This document shows positions 22,595 to 34,400 of a DNA stretch of 64,000 bases, piece after piece. This stretch comes from Apiosordaria backusii. Its lineage: Eukaryota; Ascomycota; Sordariomycetes; Sordariales; Lasiosphaeriaceae. Each line of letters starts with the position of its first letter. The stretch's first letter is position 1. The stretch lies in contig JAUKTV010000022.1 of the NCBI GenBank assembly GCA_030549205.1, positions 1 to 64,000 of the forward strand. Direction: 5' to 3'. The notes beneath the pieces were generated by a model, which was not told where the DNA came from, ran no database searches, and saw only the letters and a list, made by a program, of their open reading frames with translations. A program made the translations under genes and the position numbers.

Positions 22595-24093
22595 TTAAGC
22601 ACCCCCGGCAGCGCCAGCACCCCCAGCAGCGCCAGCACCCCCAGCAGCGCCAGAACCTCCAGCCGCACCAGCACCCCCAGCAGCGCCAGCACCCCCTCCA
22701 CCTCCACCTCCACCTCCACCTCCACCTCCACCTCCTCCACCTCCACCAACATTTTCATTATTCTCGGCAGCAAACTTGGACATCCCCAAACGCCTCTTGA
22801 GGCCCTCCTTCGTCTTCACCGCTCGCTACACATATTCTAGTTAGCCTCATCAGTCCCACAGAAGACAAAGTCATGATGACTTACCACGTGCAGTTTGTTT
22901 CTGAAGCGGATCCGATGCTCGATTAGTGGTTCCGGCCACAGTTGATTGTTCGTATCACCCTTGTCCAGGCTCCCATTGTCACCACTGTAATATACCCTCG
23001 TGTCCGCCCGCAGTTTCTGCTTCTCGATCTCCGGGTCCCCCATGCCCATCTTGGATTGTATTTCGCGGTTCCACCAAGGGACGCGGATTTCGATGAAGAC
23101 CCTCCGCTTCGCGCGTTCCCGTGGAGCACGGCTCAAGGGCTTGTCCTCAAGTCGTGTCTTGACGCGTACTCGGCCGTCGACCACCAAAGCCCAGCGGACG
23201 TGGTGGCGTTGGCCGACGGCCTTGGGAAGGAATTCAGGAAAAAGATGATGATGGTCTGGGTTGGGAACCTATTCCCCCACTAGATATAAATCATGGTCAG
23301 CATGACGGACTGACGGACACAGAATTCTACAAAACACACCTGTAGCACCCCCTCCACATCCATTGACCTCCAACCAGGTGAAATACCGACTAGCCAGCTT
23401 GTTGTCCGACAGATTCGCGCACTCCGCCGCGGAACACCTGCACGGCAAAATCCTCAACGCCACATTCCAGCTCGGCTGGTTTGCAACATGATTCCCCGGC
23501 GACAAATCGTGGTCTGGCGGGTCCCAAATGATGCTGAGCTCCCACGTCGGCACGTCACGCACCATCCATCTCACAAACCGGCGGGCTGTCTCCGACTCCA
23601 AGTGAACGATGGGATGATTGCCTCGAAGGAGTCTCATGGTATTCCTGCTGATGGCAGTGACTTGCTTCAAAAAGTCATCATCTTCATCGCCGCCAGGAAG
23701 CTCCGAGTAACTTAGCCTGACATCGCCACCCATAGCTAAACTGCCTAGGATCGTTGAGGCGTACATCGCGAAGTGAACGTGACCGCCCCGTCTGGGGAAT
23801 CTGGGCACAAAGTTGATCCCAGGTCTGCCCATGGCGTTTTTCTCGTCTGCCACCTCGTCCTGCGGGGATTCGGCGTTGTCATCTTCGCTGGCATTGCTTT
23901 GGCTTTCCGAGACTTCTTCTTCTTGGTGAGTGGGTTCTTTCAATACTCCTAGGAGGCTGGAGTATCTATGGGATCCGGAGGTGCTTGCCCTGACTGGGTT
24001 GACTACTGTATCGATGAGATCGGTGGGCTTGACGACTGACGGTCCAGCTACGGCGGGTTTTTGCGGCCCTCCTGAAGGTGGTGGGTGTGACAT
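22595..24093 (-). CDS. Hypothetical protein with poly-glycine C-terminus
   Basis: Proposed exons 24093-23340, 23255-22885 and 22825-22595 encode about 451 aa. Intron 2 is clear (GTAAGT, GCTAACT branch, GTGTAG). The 3' end of intron 1 is uncertain: I use the CCCAG acceptor at 23256, which keeps frame (..ATD-HHHLFPEF..); the nearer TATATCTAG acceptor gives an early stop. Residues 1-90 are disordered and acidic. The middle is globular (RRGGHVHFAMYASTILGSLA, WELSIIWDPPDHDLSPGNH). Exon 2 carries VFIEIRVPWWNREIQ. The tail (last ~60 residues) is nearly all Gly and Ala, from a (CCACCT)n run and an 18-bp minisatellite. No family recognised. Confidence 0.55.
22604..22745 (-). repeat. Coding minisatellites for the Gly/Ala tail
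   Basis: About four imperfect copies of an 18-bp unit CCCAGCAGCGCCAGCACC, then a CCACCT hexamer array, lie inside the last exon of the minus-strand gene. Confidence 0.8.
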
Positions 24094-24324
24094 GGTAAAC
24101 CAGTGAAAGAATGTCAAAAAGGGGTAAAAGTAGCTCAAAGCGAATGAAAAATGTGAAAAGCAAATAACAAGAGTAACGAGTGTTGATTGTCTTCCAAACT
24201 GATGATGATAAGCTGTTGAGTTGGTGCAAGGGAAACAAAAGCAAATCGCAAACTTTGGTCGGCACCAGAAGAGCACTTGGCTACCTGCCTACCTGCAATC
24301 GGAACTTCACTGCTCGAAAGGGAG

Positions 24325-25824
24325 CTACTTCCCCTCCTTCAAAGCCCTCACCACCTCTTCCCCTCCTCTGATCCCGCTCCTAACCGCACCATCCATATAC
24401 CCCTTCCAAACCAAACTCGTCTCCGTCCCCACAAAGTGCACTTTCCCCCACGGCTCCCTCAGCGGATTTGACGTCAATCCTCCCAACTCAGTCAAAACCC
24501 CGGACCCATCACCGAAGTTGGCGCCCCATCAGCATACTGGTTCCTCTTCCAAGCAATCTCATGCACCTGAATCGGCTCTGGCACCTTCGTCCCCTTCAAC
24601 ACCCCCGACCCCTCAAAAGCTAGTGTGAATTGCTCCCAGACCTTCTGTCTCCTGACTTTCTGTGCATACTTGGACAACTCCCTCGCGGGATCACCAGCAA
24701 TGAAGCAAGTGATGGACCACTGGTTATCCGCTGGCACTGAGGTCTCCTTGGTAAAAGAGACGTATCCGGAAAGGGGAGCTTCAAAGATGCCAGAAAGTCC
24801 TGCGTCACGCCACCAGGGGGTGGACCAGACGTAGATGATCTTGCCATAAGCGCCTATCGCCGTGCCTTCTGCCAGGATGGTCTTAGAGGGAGGTAACTCG
24901 GGGGAGAAGGAAATGGTAGGGTAGAGAGCGCTGGGAATAGACACGACCACGTGCTTAGCCTTGAAGGTATGGTTGGCGGCAGTGACAACCTCCACACCGG
25001 TGGAGGACTGGCTGATCGATTTGATAACATTGTTGAGGTGAACAGATTCGGGATCGAGCTGACTGGCAAGATACTTGGAGATTGTTTGGGTGCCTTTGTT
25101 GGCACGGAGATACTGCCCACCATCAGGGCCGTCAGAGATGAGGTTGTTGATTCCTGTTCCACTCTTGAAGTAGTTGATCAGGAAAAGGGCGCTGACTTCG
25201 TCGCCCTCCACCCCTAGAAGGGCGCGCGCAAGGTAGTTTGCGATGATAGGGGTGAGAGGGGAGTCGAAGAGCTCATGGCAGTACTCAGAAAAGGTCAGGC
25301 TGTCTAGGCGTTTGGCATCGGGTCCGGAAATGGGATCTTCAAGGTTTGATGCGTCGGTGGTTTTTTGCAGGGCGCCAAAGACGGTGCCAAATGCTTCGGC
25401 CTCTTCTTCATCGGCCTGTCGCTTGTTAGCGGAGTATTGACGAATACCTATCGCTGTTTTAAATAGCACTTACAAAAATCTGACCAAACGGCACAGAGAT
25501 GTAGCTGCCGTCTTCCACCTGCCGGAGGGTGTTGCCCTGGGCCAGCTGCTTTTCAGGTTTGAGACCAGCCTTGAGAAACAGCTTGTAGATCTCGGACTGG
25601 CTGCTGTCGTTGATCCATGCTGCCCCAAGGTCGTTGATACCCTCGCCTTGGCTTGAAGACTGCACGGAGAGTGTTTTGCCACCCACACGGTCCATGGCCT
25701 CGAGAACTACGACCGAGAAGCCTGCCGCATGGATCTTGACAGCAGTTTGCAGGCCACTCAGCCCTGCGCCAACAACTACCACATCATATTGTTTGTGGTG
25801 GGCGAGATTACTTTGGTCCGGCAT
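24325..25824 (-). CDS. Flavin monoamine oxidase with C-terminal 1-nt frameshift
   Basis: Exon 1 is 25824-25474 and exon 2 starts at 25415; the 58-nt intron is GTAAGT...CGACAG. The dinucleotide-binding fold is at residues 13-51 (DVVVVGAGLSGLQTAV ... DRVGGKT). The middle of the substrate domain is intact (ALYPTISFSPELPP, SGYVSFTKETSVP). The frame as given stops at 24492, just after SVMGPG. The frame one base off continues to 24325 and encodes the family's essential C-terminal FAD motif (VHFVGTETSLVWKGYMDGAV). The break sits in the C4 (G4 on the sense strand) run at 24498-24501. Without the tail the enzyme could not bind FAD properly. Everything else is undamaged, so a missing base in the assembly is more likely than a pseudogene. 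Family reaction: oxidative deamination of amines. Confidence 0.8.
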
Positions 25825-26709
25825 GGCAGGACAACTGATCGTGAAGATTGCTCGATGGCGTTAAAGAATTGACTGAGAAAGCATGATGAACTTCGAAGAT
25901 CATCAAGAAAATCTTGACAGCTGAGTCGTGACTTATAGTCAAAACTATGGCGGAGCCTCACTAATCCCATGCATATGCCAATATTTTGAGATGGGAGGGC
26001 ACTGGGGATGCGATGCCGGGATGCAGCCAACACACCATTTTTCAGTTGCCGTCAGCCAGCAAAGGCTGACTTATGAGCTTTGTAAGGCCGTGTGTGACAC
26101 CCGTGTTCGCGCTCACCCGCGGCTTGCGAGCTGCCGATCGATAGTTGATAGAGCATTGCCCATGTTGGCGATATTCGCTTCCGATGGTTGACAGATAGAA
26201 GCACGGCAGCGACTTTGGGGAATAAAGCATTGCGCAGACAAATGCCGAGTTGTGTTCAAAAGGAGATAAAAAGTCGGAAGAAAAGACCAGGTTCTTGGAA
26301 GAGGAAACCAACCGAGTCTCTGACGGCGCCCGCGGGGCCCGCGGGCCCGTGTGGGCCACTCTCAAGTGTCGTCATGCATGGACGGTTACACGGTAGGTAC
26401 CCAAGAGGCAAAGCTCATGCGATCATGACAAGCCAACCACTTGATCTGTCAGTTGGGACCTGAAGTTTGCAAGTCCTGCGGTATGGCCCCTGAGATCCCG
26501 GTGGTGGTGGTTGGCGGGGCAGGAAATCCGGGCTGCTTGGCCACGGCTGGAACATCAATCGAGACCAAACAGTGGCCAGCGACAGCGTGGACGTTGCGGG
26601 TTGCTGTAAGATCGTGTTCGATGGAAGTGACCCATGGACATCATTTGCTTTTTTAGAGCCCTCGAAAGCAAGCAGATATTGGGATATCTTGTTCATTAGA
26701 CCATAGATC
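25825..26709. other. Intergenic, with GC-rich palindrome
   Basis: No gene is supported. A 19-nt perfect hairpin (8-bp arms GCCCGCGG/CCGCGGGC, loop GGC) lies at 26328-26346. Confidence 0.5.
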
Positions 26710-27795
26710 TCACCTGAACCACCAGTTTACACTTCCGTTCAAATCACCCTTGTAGTCGGCACTCTTCACGCTGTGCCACCACCCTTTTGGAATGAACAGT
26801 GAATCGCCCTGAGCTACCTCAACCTCCATAATTTCCTCCGGTGCTTCCTCGGTCCAAACCTTTTCTGTCAGTAAAGTCCTCTCCGCACCCTGCATCATTT
26901 CGTCCCCTCGAATCGTTGAGCTCCCCGTCTGCCCCAGCTCAGCTTGGACCTTCCTGAACAGGCTTTTGCCGAGCCCTGGTGGGAGAAGCCTGACGACCTT
27001 TTTGCCATATATCTGACAGAAGTAATTGGGATTTGGATCGCAGTGCCATGGTGTGTATGTTGGCTCCAAACCCAACCAGATGCTGGAGCCGTACACATCG
27101 CCCTTGCCAGCTTTGAGGACAATGTCTGGAGTAGCCAGATCTTCTTGGAGAGCCTTTGGCAGGTCAGATATCGGGGCCTGGGCAATGTAGAGCTGAGTAA
27201 CCCGCTGAAACGAAACCTTGGTTGCATTATAGCGCAATGCAGCAGACATGAGAGAAATTGGTGCTTCAAAAAGGAGGAAGCGGTGGTTCTCGTCGTATTC
27301 ATGTCCCAATTGTTGCTTGACGTTATGGAGGTGAGACGATAGATACAGGTGGGGCCAAGCTGTTTGTGTTTTGGCCATCCAGCTGATGAATCGGTCGATG
27401 TTGTCGCCGTCGAAGCCCCTTGGTCTCCATGTTGGCACTGTGAGCTCGTATGGAACAGTCTTGACATCGAATTCGTGAGTGAAGTAGTCTGAGAGAGCTG
27501 GAGCTGTTTTGCTTATTGTCCTGGGAACGGGATGAGATGAGAACCACTTCGTCATGGCTGGCAAAGCCTCTGCCTGTTCTTTTATGAGGAGCGGCTCATC
27601 CTTTTCCAATGCTTCTTTTCGGAAGTCACCAACGCCAATGCGCCCTTCAACTCGGCGCACAGCACAAATTAATCGGCATGCTGGTGGCAGCAAAGGACCC
27701 CTGCGGGCCCTTAAAGAAGGCGACCTGGGAATATGGTGAAGTGTATTGCGCATCATAAATATCTGGAAATGAAAGAGCTGTGTTGGTGATGACAT
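26710..27795 (-). CDS. JmjC / cupin-8 domain 2-oxoglutarate-type oxygenase
   Basis: Intronless, 361 aa from the ATG at 27795 (a second ATG at 27756 is possible). The cupin core begins around residue 55. The iron-binding HxD is at residues 251/253 (PWHCDPNPNY) and the distal His at ~341 (GDSLFIPKGWWHSVKS). FCQIYGKKVVRLLPPG is the typical strand after HxD. This is the cupin-8/JmjC group that includes TYW5 and FIH-like hydroxylases; a residue or tRNA hydroxylase role is family knowledge, the substrate is unknown. It is divergently transcribed from the CK2 subunit, sharing about 460 bp of promoter. Confidence 0.8.
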   Translation of the reverse strand: MSSPTQLFHFQIFMMRNTLHHIPRSPSLRARRGPLLPPACRLICAVRRVEGRIGVGDFRKEALEKDEPLLIKEQAEALPAMTKWFSSHPVPRTISKTAPALSDYFTHEFDVKTVPYELTVPTWRPRGFDGDNIDRFISWMAKTQTAWPHLYLSSHLHNVKQQLGHEYDENHRFLLFEAPISLMSAALRYNATKVSFQRVTQLYIAQAPISDLPKALQEDLATPDIVLKAGKGDVYGSSIWLGLEPTYTPWHCDPNPNYFCQIYGKKVVRLLPPGLGKSLFRKVQAELGQTGSSTIRGDEMMQGAERTLLTEKVWTEEAPEEIMEVEVAQGDSLFIPKGWWHSVKSADYKGDLNGSVNWWFR

Positions 27796-28258
27796 GTTGG
27801 ACTGGATTGGAGACCTGCGATTGGATGGAGGGGGCTGAATGCGAGAGAAACACGGTGGCACGTGACAGCATCCCAGGGGTGTCGGTGCAAACGCCTAAGC
27901 TTTCAGGCAGCAACCAACGAGGGGCTGTGGTGGAAGGTGGGGCGCACAGAAGGGCCCAAGGCTTGCTATCAGGAAATGAGGGCAGACCCGACTTTGACGA
28001 CTTCGCAAACAAATACAAGCATCGCCCAAATGCTCCCTCTAGCATTTTAATCCAGCCCGACGCGCGAGTACGTAATCGATAATGCTCAGGACGTAGGACG
28101 TATCGAGATCAAGTCCTCCACAGGCGTCGACCAACGAGACCGCCAGCCCTACCACCGCCTCCAACAGCACCTCCTTTCTCAGCCGCGCAGACAGAGCCAT
28201 CCGAGCGCGCAAAACATTTCTTGAGCAAGTCATTCCCAGCAAGCGAAAACACCTCGAG

Positions 28259-29336
28259 ATGTCGACCTCGTCCGGATCACCAGAGTCCTGGATCTCTTCC
28301 TTCTGCTCTCTTCTGGGACACGAGTACTTTGCCGAAGTGTCAGAGGAATTTATTGAAGATGACTTTAATCTTACTGGCCTCCAAAGCCAGGTGACCATGT
28401 ACAAGGAGGCACTAGAGGTGCGTGGAATGCCTGGTGTTAGTTTGGCTGTTGTAGCGGTACTAACCGAGCGTGCCCTGCCAGATGATTCTCGACGTTGAAC
28501 CAGAAGATGACGAGGATGACGAGGACGAGGAGGAGGAAGACGAGGAGGATATATCAGGAGATGGGCGAGATGGTCTTGCCGGCCGTCATGAGCGCCGACA
28601 CCACAGCCGCATAGCCAGCGACCTCTCCGTCATCGAGTCCTCGGCCGAGATGCTCTACGGCCTCATCCACCAGCGGTATATCTGTTCTAGGGCCGGCATC
28701 CAGCAAATGTCGGAAAAGTACGAACTCAGTCACTTCGGAGTCTGCCCCCGGACCAATTGCAACCAGACTAGAACCCTTCCGGTCGGCTTGTCGGACACAC
28801 CTGGCGAGGACACTGTCAAGTTGTTCTGCCCATCATGTCTCGACGTCTACGTACCCCCTAACAGCCGATTCCAAACTGTTGATGGGGCGTTTTTTGGTCG
28901 CACGTTCGGTGCTCTATTTCTCCTCACCTTCCCCGATTACGATTTGACGAAGTCGGGTGGAGAGCAGCTTGCTAATCTTACACGGGCTGACGAGACGGTA
29001 AACATCAATGGCATGTGGGCACGGAATATTGCGCCAGGGCTTGGCAAGGGCAGAGTCTACGAGCCAAAGATTTATGGCTTCAGAGTTTCGGAATTGGCAC
29101 GCTCTGGGCCACGGATGCAATGGCTGCGGAAAAAGCCAGAGGATATCACAGTGCTAGATGAAGCCCGGATCTTTGCCGAGGAGGAGGGCGATTCGGATGA
29201 TGACGACGAGAGCATGAACATGAGTGGGCGAGCGGTAGGAAGAAGACGTCGGCCGGGAAATGCGAGACTGAAGAGACAAGCGCAAAATGGAAGCCCCATG
29301 GCTATCGAGGCTAACGGTGCCGAATCGGAGCTCTAG
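28259..29336 (+). CDS. ckb1: Casein kinase II regulatory (beta) subunit
   Basis: Exons 28259-28417 and 28482-29336 encode 337 aa. The 64-nt intron has a textbook TACTAAC branch site and splices ..YKEALE to MILDVEP. The N-terminus SWISSFCSLLGHEYFAEVSEEFIEDDFNL is diagnostic. An Asp/Glu-rich insert (residues ~60-76) is longer than in animals. The zinc dimer interface is complete: Cys141, Cys146, Cys169, Cys172 (GVCPRTNC ... LFCPSC). The C-terminal tail is acidic then basic. CK2 beta tetramerises the kinase and directs it to substrates in nucleus and cytoplasm. Confidence 0.95.
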
Positions 29337-31452
29337 TTGACATGGCATAAGCATAAACATTTCAGCGAATCTCTGTCTTTTCTCCTTTCGTTGTGAATTC
29401 CGGAATGCAGTGCTTGTCGACACAAGTGGCATGGGCCATACACGCACACGGGATCAAAAATATGAAGCCTTTCGTCTTTTCTTCCGGCTCAGCATGGTTG
29501 GCGTTGTTGTTCTCGGGTTTGTTTTCCTGCTGTGAGAAGGAGACGGCGTGTGTTGGCAGCTAGCAGAGTGTAGAAAGTGTTGGATGCTGGCGGCTCGGGT
29601 TGGCTTGGGACGTAATGGGAGTTATCGGGCAATGATAGACATTCGAAATGCAAGTACTTGTACAAATGGGCATTGTGAAGCGCGCCTTGGCTGTGTCTGG
29701 GAAACGTTCAAATTACTATGCTGTGCATTTTTCTTACTCTGTCCCCCCGCCGAGGCATTGTCACACGACGGGAACCGCCCTCCCTGGCAAAAGGAAAATG
29801 AGACCGTGGCGTATTTGTAAGAACACAATGATCACTGATTACTTGCATATTTCAGTTTGGCGATTAGACGACCTGTCGATGAGTGATCGATGGGAATTCT
29901 TAATAATTGTCCATCATGCAGGTTGTCCCGATCCTCCGCTGACAGCCGACTGACCTGGCGCGAGTGCGTCATTTCAAGGTCACTGTTGGCTGATGTTTAT
30001 TGACAGTTGGGCAGCAGATGGGATCACCAATACGGAGTACACAAAAGAAAAAAAATAAGAGCATGCTACGCTGACCCCCCTTGGCGTTGACGGGATGAGA
30101 TGAGCGCAAAGAAGGGGTATTTTTGAGCGGGACCTTCTTTGCTCCTGGCAATGGGAGGAGCCTGGAAGTCATGAACGGACCAACAGCTGCACCAAACACG
30201 TGGTTGAGGTTGAAAATTGTACCGCTGAGTCAGCGGAACTTCGGGGTTATGTGGCTTGACCACTCCCTATCTATGGCTCAACTCTCCAAGAACCTAGCAT
30301 TCATCTGCCGTTCCAGCTGTGGCTTGCTTCTCCATCTCCACTACGGTTCGTGGGATTGTGGGGCCGAGAAGCCAAATCAGATGTCTCCACCGAACCTCAT
30401 TCTTATCCCAACTTTGTTCCAAGCACTCACTTGATCTGCCGCATTTTACAACAACAGGCAGGGCGCGCCATGGCTGCAACATTGGATACACTGCATACGA
30501 ATGAGTCACTTGCCGAGTTTGTTGCATCATGGAGAGCTTCCAGAAAGGGCGGAAGCTGAACATCGCATGCCGTCCTGGTCCCCCATCCCACATCGAACCC
30601 CAATCGCTGATGATCAAAAGCTCTAGCCAGGTCCGTGGTGGGGTCAGGTCTCCCCAGGTTTCGTTACATTGGCAGGGATGTCGACCAACACGGGATATCC
30701 AGCTTCACGCTCACCAATGATATTTCCGGCGCAGAATATTGTAACAACTTGCCACTCCACATGCTCGCTCCCACTTGCCAACATGCCCGTCTATTACCGC
30801 GCCCGTACCGGAACCAACACAAGTCTCCCGGACTTATCGGCCTCAAGAAGGAGACAAGAAACAACTCGAGGCCAGCATGCGCGAAAGAGCGGTCGAGCAG
30901 ACCCTGCCGCCGGCTGCGATTGTTGCTAAGCCGGACTCAAGAAACGTCTCCTCCCCCACCTCCCGACCTCGAGTTGCCTCGTCGCTCGGGATCCTACGTC
31001 CCCTCCCCTCTCCATCCAGTGGGTGGGTACTTTTCCTGCAACTCTTCTTGAGCCCCAAAGAACCTTGTCCGTTTCTCGGATAACGAGCCGTCAGTTTTGC
31101 AGTTGGAGCCCAGTAGCATTCAATGGTCAAGCTCGATTGGTAATGATGAATGATAGGATGGGTGCCAAGCACTGATTCGTCTCCTTTTTTCTTCTCTCCT
31201 TCGGACGGAAATTCTTTTCAGAACCTTTTCTCTAGAACGCCACGGCCACGTGTGGCAGACAGTCCGTCTGTTGCTTAGTATTTCCATCTCTTCTTCTCTT
31301 TGGGTTGTGTTTATTTTTGGAACCACATCCAGTTGTGGCTCACATCACCACCCAGAGTTTTCCATATTATTACTGGTTCGCCCCCAGGCCCTGTGTCTGG
31401 AGGGATGAGATTGGAGAAGCCCATATCCGCCACAGACCGCTCCATTTTCAAG
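29337..31452. other. Long upstream region of the ABC transporter
   Basis: 2.1 kb without a supported gene. Several short open frames exist on both strands but none has protein-like composition or splice support. The length is consistent with a large regulated promoter for a drug-efflux gene. An in-frame ATG at 31405 would add 16 residues to the transporter. Confidence 0.45.
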
Positions 31453-34400
31453 ATGTCGACAAAGGCAGGAGATGGAAAGGCGGACGTCGTGGAGACTATC
31501 GTCACGGACAAGGCGCCGTCGTCTCCGTCGTCCGCCTCGTCCAAGACCCAAAATGCAGAGGACCTCATCGAAGAGGCTCGGCGGAACAACCCCAATGGCA
31601 CCACTCGCGCCATTGGCCGGGTCTCAGTCGAGCAAGCAGAGTCAGACTTTGCTCAGCTTCAACGGGAGCTGTCGCATATGTCACGCGCCAGTCGATCCCG
31701 TAGCCACACTGATGCCGAGAAGGGCAACGTCCAAACCGAGACGTCGTCAGAAACCTTTGAGCAATTCGACCTGGAGGCGGCACTGAGGGGTGACTTGGAC
31801 GCAGAGAGAGAGGCTGGAATCCGTCCCAAGCACATTGGCGTGTACTGGGACGATTTGACGGTGAAGGGTATTGGAGGACAGACCAACTACGTGAAGACTT
31901 TTCCCGATGCCTTCACCGACTTTTTCGACATTGTCACCCCAATTAAGAAGCTGCTTGGTTTTGAGAAGAAGGGGGTTGAGGCGACCTTGTTGGACAGCTT
32001 CAGGGGTGTTTGCAAGCCGGGAGAGATGGTACTGGTGTTGGGGAAACCTGGGTCGGGATGCACGACCTTCCTCAAGACGATTGCGAACCAGCGTTATGGA
32101 TACACCTCGATCACCGGCGAAGTTCGTTATGGTCCCTTCACTGTCGAGGAGTTTGGTCCGTATCGTGGAGAAGCTGTTTACAATGAGGAGGACGACGTTC
32201 ACCACCCAACTTTGACTGTGGAACAGACTCTCGGATTCGCCCTTGATGTCAAGACACCAGGCAAGTTGCCTGCCGGTATCACCAAGCAGCAGTTCAAGGA
32301 GAAGGTTGTGACAATGCTCTTGAAGATGTTCAACATTGAGCATACTCGGAAAACAATTGTGGGCAACTCCTTTGTCCGTGGCGTTTCTGGTGGCGAGAGA
32401 AAGCGCGTCTCCATCGCCGAAATGCTCACCACCAACGCGTGCATTCTGTCATGGGACAATAGCACCCGCGGCCTCGACGCTTCCACGGCCCTCGACTTCG
32501 TCAAGTCCCTTCGCATTCAGACCGATCTTTACAAAACCAGCACCTTTGTCTCGTTATATCAGGCCTCAGAAAACATCTACAGCCTGTTTGACAAGGTCTT
32601 GGTTATCGACGAGGGCAAGCAAGTCTACTTCGGTCCCGCAAAGGACGCACGGTCGTACTTTGAAGGGCTCGGCTTCCTCCCCCGTCCCCGTCAGACGACC
32701 CCCGACTACGTGACCGGCTGCACCGATGCCTTTGAGCGCGAGTACCAGGACGGCCGCTCCCCCGAAAACGCTCCCTACGACCCTGCGACCCTAGAAGCGG
32801 CCTTCAAGTCCTCCAAATACGCCCAGAATCTCGAGCAAGAAATGGCGTCTTACAAGGAAAGCCTCGCTCACGAAGCCCCCAAGCACGAAGACTTCCGCAT
32901 CGCCGTCCGTGATCAGAAGCGCCGTGGCACATCGAAGCGCTCCGCTTACAGCGTCGGCTTTCACCAGCAAGTATGGGCGCTGATGAAACGACAGTTTCTT
33001 CTCAAGCAACAAGACGTCCTTGCGCTTATTCTCTCCTGGCTCCGCAACATCATCATCGGCGTCGTGCTCGGTACGCTCTACCTGAACCTCGGCAAGACTT
33101 CCGCCAGCGCTTTCTCGAAGGGTGGCTTGATGTTCATTGCACTGCTCCACAACGCTTTCCAGTCATTCTCCGAATTGGCCGGAACGATGCTGGGGCGGGC
33201 GGTGGTAAACAAACATCGGGCGTATGCTTTCCACAGGCCTTCCGCGTTGTGGATCGCGAACATTCTTGTCGATCAGGTCTTTGCCAGCACGCAGGTGTTT
33301 GTCTTCTCGGTTATTGTGTACTTCATGACGAATCTCAGTCGGAGTGCAGGCGGGTTCTTTGTATTTTACCTGATGTTGCTGAGCGGAAATATTGCAATGA
33401 CATTATTTTTCCGCGTGATTGGATGCTTGAGTCCGGATTTTGATTATGCGGTCAAGTTTGCGACGGTGGGGATTACGTTGATGATTACGACAAGCGGTTA
33501 TTTGATTCAGTGGCAGAGTGGTAAGTCTTTTATGAATGTCGATGGGATGAGATCGAGCGTGACGCTGACACCTTCACAGAGCAAGTTTGGCTGCGATGGA
33601 TCTACTACATCAACGTCCTCGGTCTGATCTTCAGCTCCATGATGGAGAACGAGTTCTCGCGAATCAACATGACGTGCACGGCCGAGAGCTTGATCCCGTC
33701 AGGTCCTGGGTATGATGACATCAACCATCAGGTCTGCACCTTGCCCGGTTCCACGCCTGGCACCCTGGAGTTGTCAGGCTCGGCCTACATCGACCAGGGG
33801 TTCTCGTACACGCCGGGTCTGCTGTGGCGCAACTGGGGTATTGTTGTCGTTTTGATCGCCTTTTTCCTCTTTGTCAACATTGTGGCCGGCGAGTACGTCC
33901 GCTTCGGCATGGGCGGTAATCAGGCAAAGGTTTTTCAGAAGCCAAATGCGGAGCGGAAGAAGCTGAACCAAGAACTGATGGCAAAGAAGGAGGAGCGGCG
34001 CAAGGCTCGTGCGGAGCAGTCGGACTCGGAGCTCAAAATCAACTCGGAAAGTGTTTTGACATGGGAGGGGCTGTGTTATGAGGTGCCAGTGCCTGGCGGC
34101 ACGAGGCGCCTGCTCGATAATGTGTACGGCTATGTCAAGCCGGGCCAGCTAACGGCTCTTATGGGTGCGTCGGGCGCGGGGAAGACGACGTTGTTGGATG
34201 TTCTGGCCGCAAGGAAGAACATCGGTGTTATTTCTGGCGATATTTTGGTTGATGGCGTGAAACCGGGCAAGGAGTTCCAGCGCAGCACGTCGTATGCCGA
34301 ACAGCTCGATGTCCACGACCCGACCCAGACCGTTCGCGAGGCCCTGCGTTTCTCGGCCGATTTGCGACAGCCTTTCGAGACCCCGCGTGAGGAGAAGTAC

